Assembly: GCA_938003545.1 (NCBI GenBank)
Contig: CALKXY010000043.1
Span: 1-36,922 of the forward strand
Length of the DNA stretch: 36,922 nt
Reading direction: 5' to 3'
Source of the DNA: an uncultured Caulobacterales bacterium
GTDB taxonomy: Bacteria; Pseudomonadota; Alphaproteobacteria; Caulobacterales; Maricaulaceae
Numbering within the stretch: the first letter of the stretch is position 1; each line of letters opens with the position of its first letter. Position numbers and translations under genes: made by a program. Below are positions 16,403 to 25,224 of this stretch, piece after piece. The notes below the pieces were generated by a model, which saw only the letters and a list, made by a program, of their open reading frames with translations, was not told the DNA's origin and did no database searches.

Positions 16403-17361
16403 AGACAGCCCGACACATCGATGCATTTCTGGAAATGATGGCGGCTGAACGCGGCGCGTCTGAAAACACCCTATCGGCCTATGGTCGTGATTTGGAAGGT
16501 TGGGCAGAGAGTTTATCGAAATCTGGAAAATCCATCCTAACGTGCGGAACGGGGGCGTTAGAAGGTATATTGGCGCGTTGGGCCAAAGATGGACTTGCGC
16601 CATCAACGGCCGCGCGAAAACTGTCGGCACTCAAACAATTTTGCCTATTTTTACAAATGGACGGCCTTCGTAAAGATAACCCAGCACATAGTCTGCGCGG
16701 CCCGAAACAGGGACGCGGCTTGCCGAAAGTCTTATCTCATGATGATATTGATGCCTTATTCGCTGCAGTCGAAGCCAATACATCAGTCAAAGGCATTCGT
16801 CTGCGGACCCAACTGGAAATTCTCTATGCGGGCGGTTTGCGGGTCAGCGAGCTTGTCTCTCTGAAGCTTATTGCGGCGTCTCGTGTGATCCATCCTGATG
16901 CATCACCTCACTTGATCATACGCGGGAAAGGTGATCGCGAACGCCTTGTGCCGCTGACCGGAGCGGCTGTGCGGGCCATTCGGGATTGGTTGGCTGTGCG
17001 GGCAAAAACACTTCCCGCTAGTCTTCAAGCGAAAGATAGAGCCGATGGCTTCCTTTTTCCAAGTTCGGGAAAGTCAGGTCATATGACGCGCGAACGTTTC
17101 GCGCAGCTCCTTAAGGCGCTCGCACGGGATGCTGAACTCGACCCAACACGCATTTCGCCGCATGCGCTGCGGCATGCTTTTGCGACGCATCTTCTGGAAC
17201 GCGGCGCAGATTTACGGGCTGTGCAGACGCTTTTGGGACATGCAGATATTGCAACGACGCAGATTTACACCCATGTGCTGGATGCGCAAATGCAGAGTTT
17301 GGTTGAAAATCACCATCCGCTGTCTGCTCTGAATAAAATTGACGACAAAAAGATTGCATAG
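16399..17361 (+). CDS. xerD: Site-specific tyrosine recombinase XerD
   Basis: XerD works with XerC at dif to resolve chromosome dimers at division. The 320-residue protein has an N-terminal SAM-like core-binding domain (about 1–90) and a C-terminal catalytic domain. All catalytic residues are visible: R148 (GGLRVSE), K177 (IRGKGDRE), H255 and R258 (HALRH), H281 (LLGHADI), and nucleophile Y290 (IYTHV). It starts with GTG 16399, which overlaps the previous stop as GTGA. XerD rather than XerC is inferred from the neighbouring accA, a common alphaproteobacterial pairing. Confidence 0.92.
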   Translation: MKTARHIDAFLEMMAAERGASENTLSAYGRDLEGWAESLSKSGKSILTCGTGALEGILARWAKDGLAPSTAARKLSALKQFCLFLQMDGLRKDNPAHSLRGPKQGRGLPKVLSHDDIDALFAAVEANTSVKGIRLRTQLEILYAGGLRVSELVSLKLIAASRVIHPDASPHLIIRGKGDRERLVPLTGAAVRAIRDWLAVRAKTLPASLQAKDRADGFLFPSSGKSGHMTRERFAQLLKALARDAELDPTRISPHALRHAFATHLLERGADLRAVQTLLGHADIATTQIYTHVLDAQMQSLVENHHPLSALNKIDDKKIA

Positions 17362-17372
17362 GAATTTACGAC

Positions 17373-17645
17373 ATGGCTTTTGAACGCCGTTTTCACCCTG
17401 TTTTAGCAGATGATTTGAATATCTTACTGGATGGTCTGTGTCGCGAATGGGATTTTTGCGCAGGTGTACGCGCGTCTGACTTACTTGTTGGCGCGGCGCC
17501 GCTCACATCGAAAAAATTTACAGATGCAGTCCTCGATGCCGAAGCTGAGTTGCCTGGACCGCGCGCAAGTTGGGAACGCCGCATCAAACGCAAATTCGTC
17601 CAACGTTATGGCCATGAAGTCAGTACAAAGAGCTACTCGATCTAA
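17373..17645 (+). CDS. Small conserved-looking hypothetical protein
   Basis: I do not recognise this 90-residue protein. It begins 11 nt after xerD with an AGGAA ribosome-binding site. It is mixed charged/hydrophobic with a basic C-terminal third ([23 protein letters not shown]) and no signal peptide or membrane segment. The position between xerD and accA on the same strand, with correct translation signals, supports a real gene; it may be cotranscribed with xerD. Confidence 0.65.
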   Translation: MAFERRFHPVLADDLNILLDGLCREWDFCAGVRASDLLVGAAPLTSKKFTDAVLDAEAELPGPRASWERRIKRKFVQRYGHEVSTKSYSI

Positions 17646-17719
17646 AACACGTCTCTTTACCCGCGCCCGCGCATCGCTATGGTGCGACCTCTTATTCACG
17701 GACCGTTACAGGCATATTT

Positions 17720-18658
17720 ATGGCCCGCACTTATCTTGATTTCGAACGCCCAATTGCGGAATTGGACAGCCAGATTGAAGACGCATTGGCCGAAGGCCGA
17801 GATGTTGTCGACCTAGAAGCCAAAGCTGCGATGGAGCTGAAATCGCTTTATGCGAAAATTGGCCCGTGGGAAAAGACGCATGTAGCGCGGCATCCTGCAC
17901 GTCCACATTATTCATGTTATATCAAAGCCCTCGTGTCTGATTATACCCCTCTGGCAGGAGACCGTAAATTTGGCGATGATCATGCGCTTTTGGGCGGCTT
18001 GGCTAAAATACGCGGCAGGTCCGTTGTTGTCATGGGACACGAAAAAGGCACAGATACAGAAACACGGCTCAAACATAATTTTGGCATGGCGAACCCAGAG
18101 GGCTATCGCAAAGCTGTCCGTCTGATGGACCTCGCGGAACGGTTTAATCTGCCTGTTGTCAGTTTTGTTGACACAGCAGGTGCCTTTCCGGGACGCGGCG
18201 CAGAGGAACGCGGCCAAGCTGAAGCTATTGCACGCTCTATTGATCGCGGTCTATCGCTCAGGGTTCCATTTATTTCGGTCATCACTGGCGAAGGTGGGTC
18301 TGGCGGCGCGGTAGCGATCGCAACCGCTGATAAAGTCATGATGCTGGAGCATTCGATTTATTCGGTGATTTCCCCTGAGGGTTGCGCCTCTATTTTGTGG
18401 CGTACACGAGATCGAGCCAAGGACGCGGCGAAGGCCATGAAAATAACCGCGCAAGATTTAAAGGGCCTCGGTGTGATTGACCAAATTGTCAAAGAACCTG
18501 TCGGCGGCGCGCACCGCACGCCTGATACGGCCATGAAGGCCGTCGGTGCAGCGATTGTTGAAAATCTCGAAGCCTTGGACGGGGTCAGCCCCGAAGCGTT
18601 GATCAAAGCCCGCCGAGAGAAGTTTTTGCTGATCGGCAGATCTCTGTTGAGCAAGTAA
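17720..18658 (+). CDS. accA: Acetyl-CoA carboxylase carboxyltransferase subunit alpha
   Basis: AccA forms the carboxyltransferase with AccD and transfers CO2 from carboxybiotin to acetyl-CoA, giving malonyl-CoA for fatty acid synthesis. The 312-residue protein has the family N-terminus ([15 protein letters not shown]) and the crotonase-like core with [28 protein letters not shown] and [13 protein letters not shown] motifs. Length is normal. ATG 17720 lies 74 nt after the small upstream gene, so it may have its own promoter. Confidence 0.95.
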   Translation: MARTYLDFERPIAELDSQIEDALAEGRDVVDLEAKAAMELKSLYAKIGPWEKTHVARHPARPHYSCYIKALVSDYTPLAGDRKFGDDHALLGGLAKIRGRSVVVMGHEKGTDTETRLKHNFGMANPEGYRKAVRLMDLAERFNLPVVSFVDTAGAFPGRGAEERGQAEAIARSIDRGLSLRVPFISVITGEGGSGGAVAIATADKVMMLEHSIYSVISPEGCASILWRTRDRAKDAAKAMKITAQDLKGLGVIDQIVKEPVGGAHRTPDTAMKAVGAAIVENLEALDGVSPEALIKARREKFLLIGRSLLSK

Positions 18659-18684
18659 AACCGCTATACCGCAATTTATGGCAT

Positions 18685-18715
18685 GAAAAAACCCGACTGC
18701 ATAAAGCAGCCGGGT
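18685..18715 (-). terminator. Rho-independent terminator of the porin gene
   Basis: Read on the minus strand, a 10-bp stem (18715–18706 with 18700–18691, one G·U pair) closes a 5-nt loop and is followed by a run of T opposite the A's at 18686–18691. On the plus strand the same stem has an A·C mismatch and no T-run, so it mainly ends the porin transcript, not accA. Confidence 0.85.
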
Positions 18716-18745
18716 GAATTATTTTCAGACGAATATTTCCCAGCT

Positions 18746-19516
18746 TTAGAAGCCGACGGAGATGCCTGTACCGAACCAGAACAATGTGCTGCTGTCTGCT
18801 GTGGCAAATGGCGTGCTTGTTTCGGGTACGACGTTGCGGTCAAAGCCAAGCGTGTCATCTTCAGAGTTTACGGTGAAGTTCCCGCTGAGATAAAACCCGA
18901 TATCTTCTGTGACGGCTTTGGTGAATGCGACACTGGCAGTGCCCCACTGATAATCGCCGCCGCCATCGGCTTCAACATGACCGACAGTTCCGCCCAGATC
19001 AGCGGACCAGCCGGGTTTGCTCAATGCAATTGAATGACCAACGCTACCTTCGATAGTAAGGGATTCTAAAGTTACGTCGTAATAGGCTGCGACCGCTGGA
19101 GAAAGCGCCACATCTTTAAACCCAACAGCGGCTGAAAACTCATATGATCCTGCGCTTCCGCCTTCTGTTTCCAAAAGAGCGCCTGATTGCGGATAGTGGT
19201 AATAGGTTGCGCCGAGGTCTAGTGAGATCGCGCCGTCCAATGGAACCGAATAGCCTGCGTAGAAATCAACTTCATCTGCTTGCACATCGGATTCTGCGCC
19301 GAATCCTGCTGAGTACCACGCGCCAGCTGTGAAGTTTCCGATGCTGACTTCTGTGTAAGGTTGAATGGAGCTTCCGCCGAGACTGACACCGCGGAAAACA
19401 TATTCAGACACAGAGTCGATGCCTGTTGTGATAGAAATATTGTCGTCTTGAGCAAATGCGGTTGGCGCAATTGCTGTGGCGCAAAGTAAGGCTGCGGCAA
19501 ATGTAAAATGTTTCAT
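18746..19516 (-). CDS. TorF family putative porin
   Basis: The 256-residue outer-membrane protein has a signal peptide (about 1–22, AFA|Q). The TorF/Gcw_chp signature lies near the mature N-terminus (SISVTTG-like start, then SEYVFRGVSLGG). Alternating aromatic/hydrophobic beta-strands such as GNFTAGAWYSAGF and LDLGATYYHYP follow, and the chain ends in phenylalanine, the usual barrel-insertion signal. Substrate is unknown for the family. It is monocistronic, with a clear terminator downstream. Confidence 0.87.
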   Translation of the reverse strand: MKHFTFAAALLCATAIAPTAFAQDDNISITTGIDSVSEYVFRGVSLGGSSIQPYTEVSIGNFTAGAWYSAGFGAESDVQADEVDFYAGYSVPLDGAISLDLGATYYHYPQSGALLETEGGSAGSYEFSAAVGFKDVALSPAVAAYYDVTLESLTIEGSVGHSIALSKPGWSADLGGTVGHVEADGGGDYQWGTASVAFTKAVTEDIGFYLSGNFTVNSEDDTLGFDRNVVPETSTPFATADSSTLFWFGTGISVGF

Positions 19517-19534
19517 GGTTAGTTCCCTTTGAAT

Positions 19535-19546
19535 AAGGCGCGCCTT
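19535..19546. promoter_or_regulatory. 12-nt perfect palindrome AAGGCGCGCCTT in the porin leader
   Basis: It lies 18 nt upstream of the porin ATG on the minus strand, between ribosome-binding site and likely promoter. It could be a repressor site or a small leader hairpin; a chance palindrome is possible in this base composition. Confidence 0.3.
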
Positions 19547-19671
19547 TACTCGACGAGCACTTTAGAATTTGATAATGCTGCTTGCGATAAATCGAAGGGT
19601 GATTGCAAAACTCAGCTGCCTGTATCCAATCGTTTGGGTGAGGGTGACGCATATTGGTGCGCCGCATGCCT

Positions 19672-19696
19672 AAAAATGATGCGCCTTGGGGCGCAT
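19672..19696 (-). terminator. Probable terminator of secA
   Basis: On the minus strand a 7-bp perfect stem (19696–19690 with 19685–19679) with a 4-nt loop is followed after two bases by five T (opposite A's at 19672–19676). It lies about 67 nt after the secA stop. Confidence 0.7.
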
Positions 19697-19763
19697 TACA
19701 AAAATTACGCTATGTTTGAGATTTTTTGGTCGGCGTGACATCTATGCCACACCGATCAAGGCG

Positions 19764-22499
19764 TTAGGCGATTTTCCCGTGGCACTGTTTGACTTTTAGG
19801 CCAGAGCCGCAAGGGCAAGCACTATTGCGGGAAATGCCGTCTAACGCACCATCTGGTAACTCAGACGTTTCGCCACCGCCTTGGCCTTGCGTGACCATTT
19901 CCATGGGAGACCGTGGAGAGGCAGCTTGTGCCTGCATGTTGGCTAATCCCGCGCGAGCTTGGTCGAGTTGGGATTGATTTGGATTTTGGCTTGTACCTTG
20001 CTCTTGTTGCTGTCTGCGGATTTGCACATTCAGCAAAGCGCGCATCATGGCTTTCGTTACGTCTTCACGCAAAGATGTCAGTAGGTTACTGAACAAGGTG
20101 AAAGCCTCAGACTTATATTCATTCAATGGATCACGTTGACCATAGGCCCGCATGCCGATCACAGATTTCAAGGCATCCAATTGCTGCAAATGCTGCTGCC
20201 AATTTTGGTCAATGACCTTCAACAAAATTTGTTTTTCAACTTGAGCAAATGATTCTGGATCCAAGTCTTTCGACAGCTGTTCTTGCGCTTGGTCCGTGGC
20301 TTCGCGAATACGCTTTTCTAGCTCTTCATCGGCAATGCCTTCTTCGGCCGCCCAGTCTTTAAGGGGAAGTTCCATCAAGATTGACTCTTTGACGGCCTTA
20401 TCCAGACCCTCAATGTCCCACTGTTCGGCATAAGCACGTTTTGGAACATGTTTCTCAACGAGGTCTTCAACGAGTTGATGACGGAAATCTTCGATGACGT
20501 CAGAGACGTCTTCATCCGTCATGAATTCCATGCGCTGCTCAAAGATTGTTTTGCGCTGATCATTCATGACATCGTCATATTTCAGCAGGTTTTTACGGAT
20601 ATCGAAGTTGCGCGTCTCAACCCGTTTCTGTGAGGTTTCAATGGACTTCGTCATGAAACGGTTTTCGATTTGTTCGCCCTCTTCCCAACCGAACTTCGTC
20701 ATCATAGATTTTAGTTTTTCACCGCCGAAAATACGCAGCAAGTCGTCTTCCATAGACAAGTAGAATTTCGAACGCCCTGGATCACCTTGACGACCTGTTC
20801 GGCCACGGAGTTGATTATCAATACGCCGCGATTCATGGCGCTCCGTACCCAGCACATAAAGACCACCCGCTGCGAGTGATTTTTCTTTATACGCTGCGAT
20901 CTCTGCTTTGATCGTTTCAGTTTTTTGCTCACGTTCAAAGTCGGATAAATCTGGTGACAGTTCCTGCTCTAGGCGCATGTCCAAATTACCGCCCAATTGA
21001 ATGTCTGTACCGCGGCCCGCCATATTGGTCGCGATGGTCACGGCGCCAGGAACGCCAGCTTGCGCGACGATAGAGGCTTCTTCTTCATGATAGCGCGCGT
21101 TGAGAACGCGATGCTCAATATTGCGTTCTGTCAGATAAACGGAGAGAGCTTCGGATTTCTCGATTGAAACCGTACCAACCAACATGGGTTGGCCTTTTTT
21201 CGCGGCGACTTCGATGTCATCGACAATGGCTTGGAATTTCTCGCGTTCTGTCCGGTAGAGAACATCTTGGTCGTCAATCCGCTGGATTGGACGATTGGTC
21301 GGAATGATAAGCACGTCTAAACCGTAAGTATCACCAAATTCAGAGGCTTCTGTTTCTGCTGTACCCGTCATGCCTGATAATTTGCCGTAGAGGCGGAAAT
21401 AGTTTTGTAGCGTGACCGAGGCCATCGTTTGGTTCTCAGGTTTAATGTCGAGGCCTTCTTTGGCTTCAATCGCCTGATGCAAGCCTTCGGATAAACGCCG
21501 ACCGTCCATCATGCGGCCTGTGAATTCGTCAATCAGCACAACTTCGCCGCCTTTGACGATGTAATCTTTGTCTGCCGTGTAGAGCTTATGGGCTTTTAGG
21601 GCTTGGTTGATGTGATGAACAACTGTGATGTTTTCGACATCATATAGACCTTCACCTTCGAGCAACCCTTTTTCACGCAAGATGTTTTCAATCTGCTCGT
21701 TACCACTTTCATTGAAGGTCGCCGTGCGGGCTTTTTCGTCAACTTCATAGCCTTCGGCATCAATGTCTGGGATCAGAAGATCGACGGTGCGGTATAGGTC
21801 AGATTTGTCATCTGTTGGGCCAGAGATCACGAGCGGCGTTCGCGCTTCGTCAATTAGGATAGAGTCAATTTCATCGATGATCGCATATGCGTGTCCGCGT
21901 TGGGACATTTCCTCGACCGAATATTTCATATTATCGCGCAGATAATCAAAGCCATATTCGTTATTCGTGCCGTAGGTGATGTCGCAATCATAGGCGGCCT
22001 TGCGCGCTGGACCATAGGCGTCGTGGTTATTGATACAGCCAACCGTCATGCCGAGGAAAGTATAGACCTGTCCCATCCATTCGCTATCGCGCGTTGCCAA
22101 ATAGTCATTGACTGTAACCAGATGCACGCCTTCGCCGCCGAGAGCGTTTAGGTAAGCCGCAAGCGTCGAGACAAGTGTTTTGCCTTCACCTGTCCGCATT
22201 TCTGCGATCTCACCACGATGCAGCGTGATGCCGCCGATCAACTGCACATCATAATGACGTTGACCCAAGGTCCGTTTTGCGGCTTCGCGTACAGTAGCAA
22301 AGGCTTCGGGAAGAAGGTCATCCAATGTTTCGCCATTTTTCAGTCGATCACGATAGATAGCCGTCTGTCCGCGCAAGGCGTCATCGGTCATAGCCTCAAA
22401 TTTAGGCTCTAGGCCGTTGATCTTATCGACCAGAGGGCGAAGTTTTTTTAACTTTCGATCATTTTCCGTGCCGAAAATCTTCTTGGCGATACCGAGCAT
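19764..22499 (-). CDS. secA: Protein translocase ATPase SecA
   Basis: SecA is the ATP-driven motor that pushes preproteins through SecYEG. The 911-residue protein has nucleotide-binding fold 1 with Walker A MRTGEGKT at residues 101–108 and a DEID…DEARTP Walker B region near 210, then the preprotein cross-linking domain, fold 2 with [15 protein letters not shown], and helical scaffold and wing domains. After a Gln-rich linker comes the C-terminal zinc/SecB-binding motif, with C895, C897, C906 and H907. It is divergent from the PpiC lipoprotein gene, which also serves the export pathway. Confidence 0.97.
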   Translation of the reverse strand: MLGIAKKIFGTENDRKLKKLRPLVDKINGLEPKFEAMTDDALRGQTAIYRDRLKNGETLDDLLPEAFATVREAAKRTLGQRHYDVQLIGGITLHRGEIAEMRTGEGKTLVSTLAAYLNALGGEGVHLVTVNDYLATRDSEWMGQVYTFLGMTVGCINNHDAYGPARKAAYDCDITYGTNNEYGFDYLRDNMKYSVEEMSQRGHAYAIIDEIDSILIDEARTPLVISGPTDDKSDLYRTVDLLIPDIDAEGYEVDEKARTATFNESGNEQIENILREKGLLEGEGLYDVENITVVHHINQALKAHKLYTADKDYIVKGGEVVLIDEFTGRMMDGRRLSEGLHQAIEAKEGLDIKPENQTMASVTLQNYFRLYGKLSGMTGTAETEASEFGDTYGLDVLIIPTNRPIQRIDDQDVLYRTEREKFQAIVDDIEVAAKKGQPMLVGTVSIEKSEALSVYLTERNIEHRVLNARYHEEEASIVAQAGVPGAVTIATNMAGRGTDIQLGGNLDMRLEQELSPDLSDFEREQKTETIKAEIAAYKEKSLAAGGLYVLGTERHESRRIDNQLRGRTGRQGDPGRSKFYLSMEDDLLRIFGGEKLKSMMTKFGWEEGEQIENRFMTKSIETSQKRVETRNFDIRKNLLKYDDVMNDQRKTIFEQRMEFMTDEDVSDVIEDFRHQLVEDLVEKHVPKRAYAEQWDIEGLDKAVKESILMELPLKDWAAEEGIADEELEKRIREATDQAQEQLSKDLDPESFAQVEKQILLKVIDQNWQQHLQQLDALKSVIGMRAYGQRDPLNEYKSEAFTLFSNLLTSLREDVTKAMMRALLNVQIRRQQQEQGTSQNPNQSQLDQARAGLANMQAQAASPRSPMEMVTQGQGGGETSELPDGALDGISRNSACPCGSGLKVKQCHGKIA

Positions 22500-22657
22500 T
22501 GGACGTCCTGATAAGGCGATTGCGGACCGTCTTGTGCAGGGCCCACTATTGTTTCAGTCGACTTAGGTATGGCACCACGCTAAGTCAACGCACAGACGCT
22601 GTTTCGCGTCTTAATCCATCATGATGGGCGATGGGGGCCTAAGGACAAAATAAGACC

Positions 22658-23563
22658 ATGAAACCCTTAATTCTCTTGATTTTTACGGCCCTACTACTCG
22701 CGTCATGCGCCCCGCGCGCAGCTGAGACGCGCCCTGCATTGGAAAGCGTGGCTCGTGCGGGCGGGGATGATGTTGTGGCGCGTGTGGACGGGACAGATAT
22801 TTTTGCCTCTGATGTTGATCTCGCGGCGCAAGAACAAGGCTTGGTCGATGAAGGTATCAGCCTCCTCAAAACGGATGAAAAATATCGAGCTGTTTTGGAC
22901 GAGCTGATTGATCAACGTCTCTTGGCGCTGGATGCTGAAGCCAAAGGTTTGAATGCGGACCGCGAAGCCAAAATTCGCTTGGCCGCAGCCCGAGAACGTA
23001 TTTTGGGCAATATGCGGGTGGAGCGTCACTTGAGGGATGTTGTAAATGAAGCCTCAATCCGCCGTATGTATGAGGAGCAATCCAAGCTCGTTGCGCGCGG
23101 GGACGAAGTGCGCGCGCGGCATATTCTAGTTGAAGAAAAAGCAGATGCCGAGGCTTTACTAAAACAAATCAAGGAGGGGGCTGACTTCGCCGACTTGGCG
23201 ACAGAGCATTCAATAGATGAAGGCAGCGCAGAACGCGGTGGGGACCTTGGCTATTTCACGCAGGACATGCTGAATGGCCGTTTCACACGGCCTATTTTTG
23301 CCTCTGAAAAGGGTGAATTTATTGGGCCTGTCAAATCGGAATTTGGCTGGCATATTGCTGAGGTGTTGGACCGCCGCCCCGCGATGCAACCCAGTTTTGA
23401 AACATTACAGCCCAAGATCGCGAATTTCATGACATTTGATGCGATACAGGATTTACTGACCGAATTACGCGAAGGTGCAGAGGTGAATGTCGCAGATGAA
23501 ATTGCGCCAGCCCCAGCAGAGTCCTCTGAGACGCTTAACCCAGATTTGGAAGAAGATGAGTGA
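22658..23563 (+). CDS. Parvulin-type peptidyl-prolyl isomerase lipoprotein (PpiC/SurA-like)
   Basis: The 301-residue protein is a periplasmic folding factor. It has a lipoprotein signal with lipobox LLAS-C17, an N-terminal SurA-like helical chaperone region (about 40–145), and a single parvulin domain (about 150–245) with RARHILV, FADLATEHSIDEGSAERGGDLGYF and FGWHI motifs. An acidic, proline-containing tail follows. AAGGA precedes ATG 22658. It is divergent from secA and overlaps argJ by 8 nt; this secA/ppiC–argJ–mutT order is common in Alphaproteobacteria. Partner proteins are unknown but should be Sec-exported envelope proteins. Confidence 0.9.
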   Translation: MKPLILLIFTALLLASCAPRAAETRPALESVARAGGDDVVARVDGTDIFASDVDLAAQEQGLVDEGISLLKTDEKYRAVLDELIDQRLLALDAEAKGLNADREAKIRLAAARERILGNMRVERHLRDVVNEASIRRMYEEQSKLVARGDEVRARHILVEEKADAEALLKQIKEGADFADLATEHSIDEGSAERGGDLGYFTQDMLNGRFTRPIFASEKGEFIGPVKSEFGWHIAEVLDRRPAMQPSFETLQPKIANFMTFDAIQDLLTELREGAEVNVADEIAPAPAESSETLNPDLEEDE

Positions 23564-24791
23564 TATGAAAATTAGCCCGTTTGCGCCGGAATATTTTCCG
23601 ACGCTCCCGCCGCTTGCGGGGTTTACAATGGCGACGGCAGAGGCTGGGGTTAAATATAAAGGCCGTACGGATCTCTGGGTTTTACAAGGTCAACCTGGTA
23701 CACAGGTTGCAGGTGTGTTTACGCAAAATATGTGTCCAGGTGCACCAATTGACTGGTCTCGAAAGGCACTACGAATAGCAACGGACGGACCGCGCCTCGT
23801 GATTGTGAATTCAGGTACAGCGAATGTTTTCGCGGGGCAGGCGGGGCGTGATGCCGTGCTTGAGACAGCCGAAGGTGCTGCAACGGTTTTCGAGGCAGAG
23901 GCTACATCTATTCAATTGGCGTCAACGGGCGTAATCGGCGTGGCGTTGGATGCGTCCAAATTAGTTGATCAGTTCTCCAAGATGACCCTTCATGCGGATG
24001 GGTGGGAAGCCGCAGCGCGCGCCATTATGACAACAGACACACACCCCAAAGGGGCCAGCGCGACCGCAAAAATTGGGGGCACGACTGTCACGCTCAACGG
24101 GATTGCGAAAGGTAGCGGTATGATTGCGCCTGATATGGCAACCATGTTGGCCTATGTGGCGACGGATGCGAACCTATCGCAGGCTGTTCTACAAGATCTC
24201 CTTAATGCGCAAGTTGGCCCAACCTTTAATTCCATTACGGTGGATAGCGATACATCGACATCTGACACATTACTCTTGCTCGCCAGTGGTGCAGCGGCGC
24301 ATCAAAATATCTCCCATGCCGATGATCCTGCCTTGGCGGATTTCCGCCGCGCTTTGCATGATGTCCTGTTCGATCTCTCGCAGCAGATCGTCAAAGACGG
24401 TGAGGGTATCTCCAAGTTCGTGACAATAAAGGTGAGCGGCGCAATCTCAGATGCTTCTGCGCATCGCATTGGCATGAGTGTCGCAAATTCCCCGCTCGTC
24501 AAAACCGCCATCGCGGGTGAAGACGCGAATTGGGGCCGCATTGTTATGGCTGTCGGGAAAGCGGGCGAACCTGCGGAACGCGATAAGCTGTCGATTTGGA
24601 TTGGCCCGCACGTCCTAGCGGAAGGTGGCCAGCCCGCCGCGAGCTATAAAGAAACTGACGGTGCGGCCTATATGAAACAGGATGAAATTGTGATCCGTCT
24701 CGACTTAGGTCTCGGTGAAGGCGGAGCTGTTGTTTATACCTGTGATCTGACCCACAGTTATATTGATATAAATGCGGATTACCGTTCCTAA
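23556..24791 (+). CDS. argJ: Bifunctional glutamate N-acetyltransferase / amino-acid N-acetyltransferase ArgJ
   Basis: ArgJ transfers the acetyl group from N-acetylornithine to glutamate (and can use acetyl-CoA), in the cyclic arginine pathway. The protein is about 411 residues. The self-cleavage site is the A195–T196 bond in DMATMLAYV, where the exposed Thr becomes the nucleophile; IAKGSGMIAPD precedes it and ANWGRIVMAVGKAG lies near the C-terminus. I chose ATG 23556, which overlaps the upstream stop by 8 nt; ATG 23565 has equally good Shine-Dalgarno spacing. In-frame sequence back to 23487 lies within the previous gene and does not match the family. Confidence 0.94.
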   Translation: MSDMKISPFAPEYFPTLPPLAGFTMATAEAGVKYKGRTDLWVLQGQPGTQVAGVFTQNMCPGAPIDWSRKALRIATDGPRLVIVNSGTANVFAGQAGRDAVLETAEGAATVFEAEATSIQLASTGVIGVALDASKLVDQFSKMTLHADGWEAAARAIMTTDTHPKGASATAKIGGTTVTLNGIAKGSGMIAPDMATMLAYVATDANLSQAVLQDLLNAQVGPTFNSITVDSDTSTSDTLLLLASGAAAHQNISHADDPALADFRRALHDVLFDLSQQIVKDGEGISKFVTIKVSGAISDASAHRIGMSVANSPLVKTAIAGEDANWGRIVMAVGKAGEPAERDKLSIWIGPHVLAEGGQPAASYKETDGAAYMKQDEIVIRLDLGLGEGGAVVYTCDLTHSYIDINADYRS

Positions 24792-24792
24792 A

Positions 24793-25224
24793 ATGCGAAA
24801 CCCGAAAACCTTACTCGTGGCGGCTTGCGCTTTGATTGATGCCGATGGGCGTATCCTTATGGCGCAACGGCCCGTAGGCAAAGACCATGCGGGGCGCTGG
24901 GAGTTTCCCGGCGGGAAAGTGGAAGCGGGCGAAACGCCAGAACAAGCTCTGCGGAGGGAACTCTATGAGGAGTTAAATGTCGAGCCGTGCGAAACCTGCC
25001 TGCAACCTTTTAGTTTTGCGAGTTTCGCCTATCCTGATTTTCACCTGATGATGCCGCTTTATCTCTGTCGGCAATGGGATGGGTTTTTACGGGCCAAAGA
25101 AGGTCAAGCGACGCGCTGGCTGTGGCCTGACAAATTGCGTGATCTTGATCTCGTGCCTGCGGATGTGGACCTCGCTTCTGAAGTTGCAGACCGTATTCCG
25201 CGCGGGCGGCGCTTTCCGACTTAG
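24793..25224 (+). CDS. mutT: MutT-type Nudix hydrolase (8-oxo-dGTP diphosphatase)
   Basis: MutT removes oxidised dGTP from the nucleotide pool. The 143-residue protein has a full Nudix box from G41 to V63 (GKVEAGETPEQALRRELYEE at 41–60), with Asn in place of the usual Gly at 62, and the MutT-like WEFPGGKVE context. I chose ATG 24793 just after the argJ stop; an in-frame ATG at 24772 would overlap argJ by 20 nt. Its 3' end overlaps the convergent carboxylase gene by a few bases (TTAG), with no room for a terminator between them. Confidence 0.9.
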   Translation: MRNPKTLLVAACALIDADGRILMAQRPVGKDHAGRWEFPGGKVEAGETPEQALRRELYEELNVEPCETCLQPFSFASFAYPDFHLMMPLYLCRQWDGFLRAKEGQATRWLWPDKLRDLDLVPADVDLASEVADRIPRGRRFPT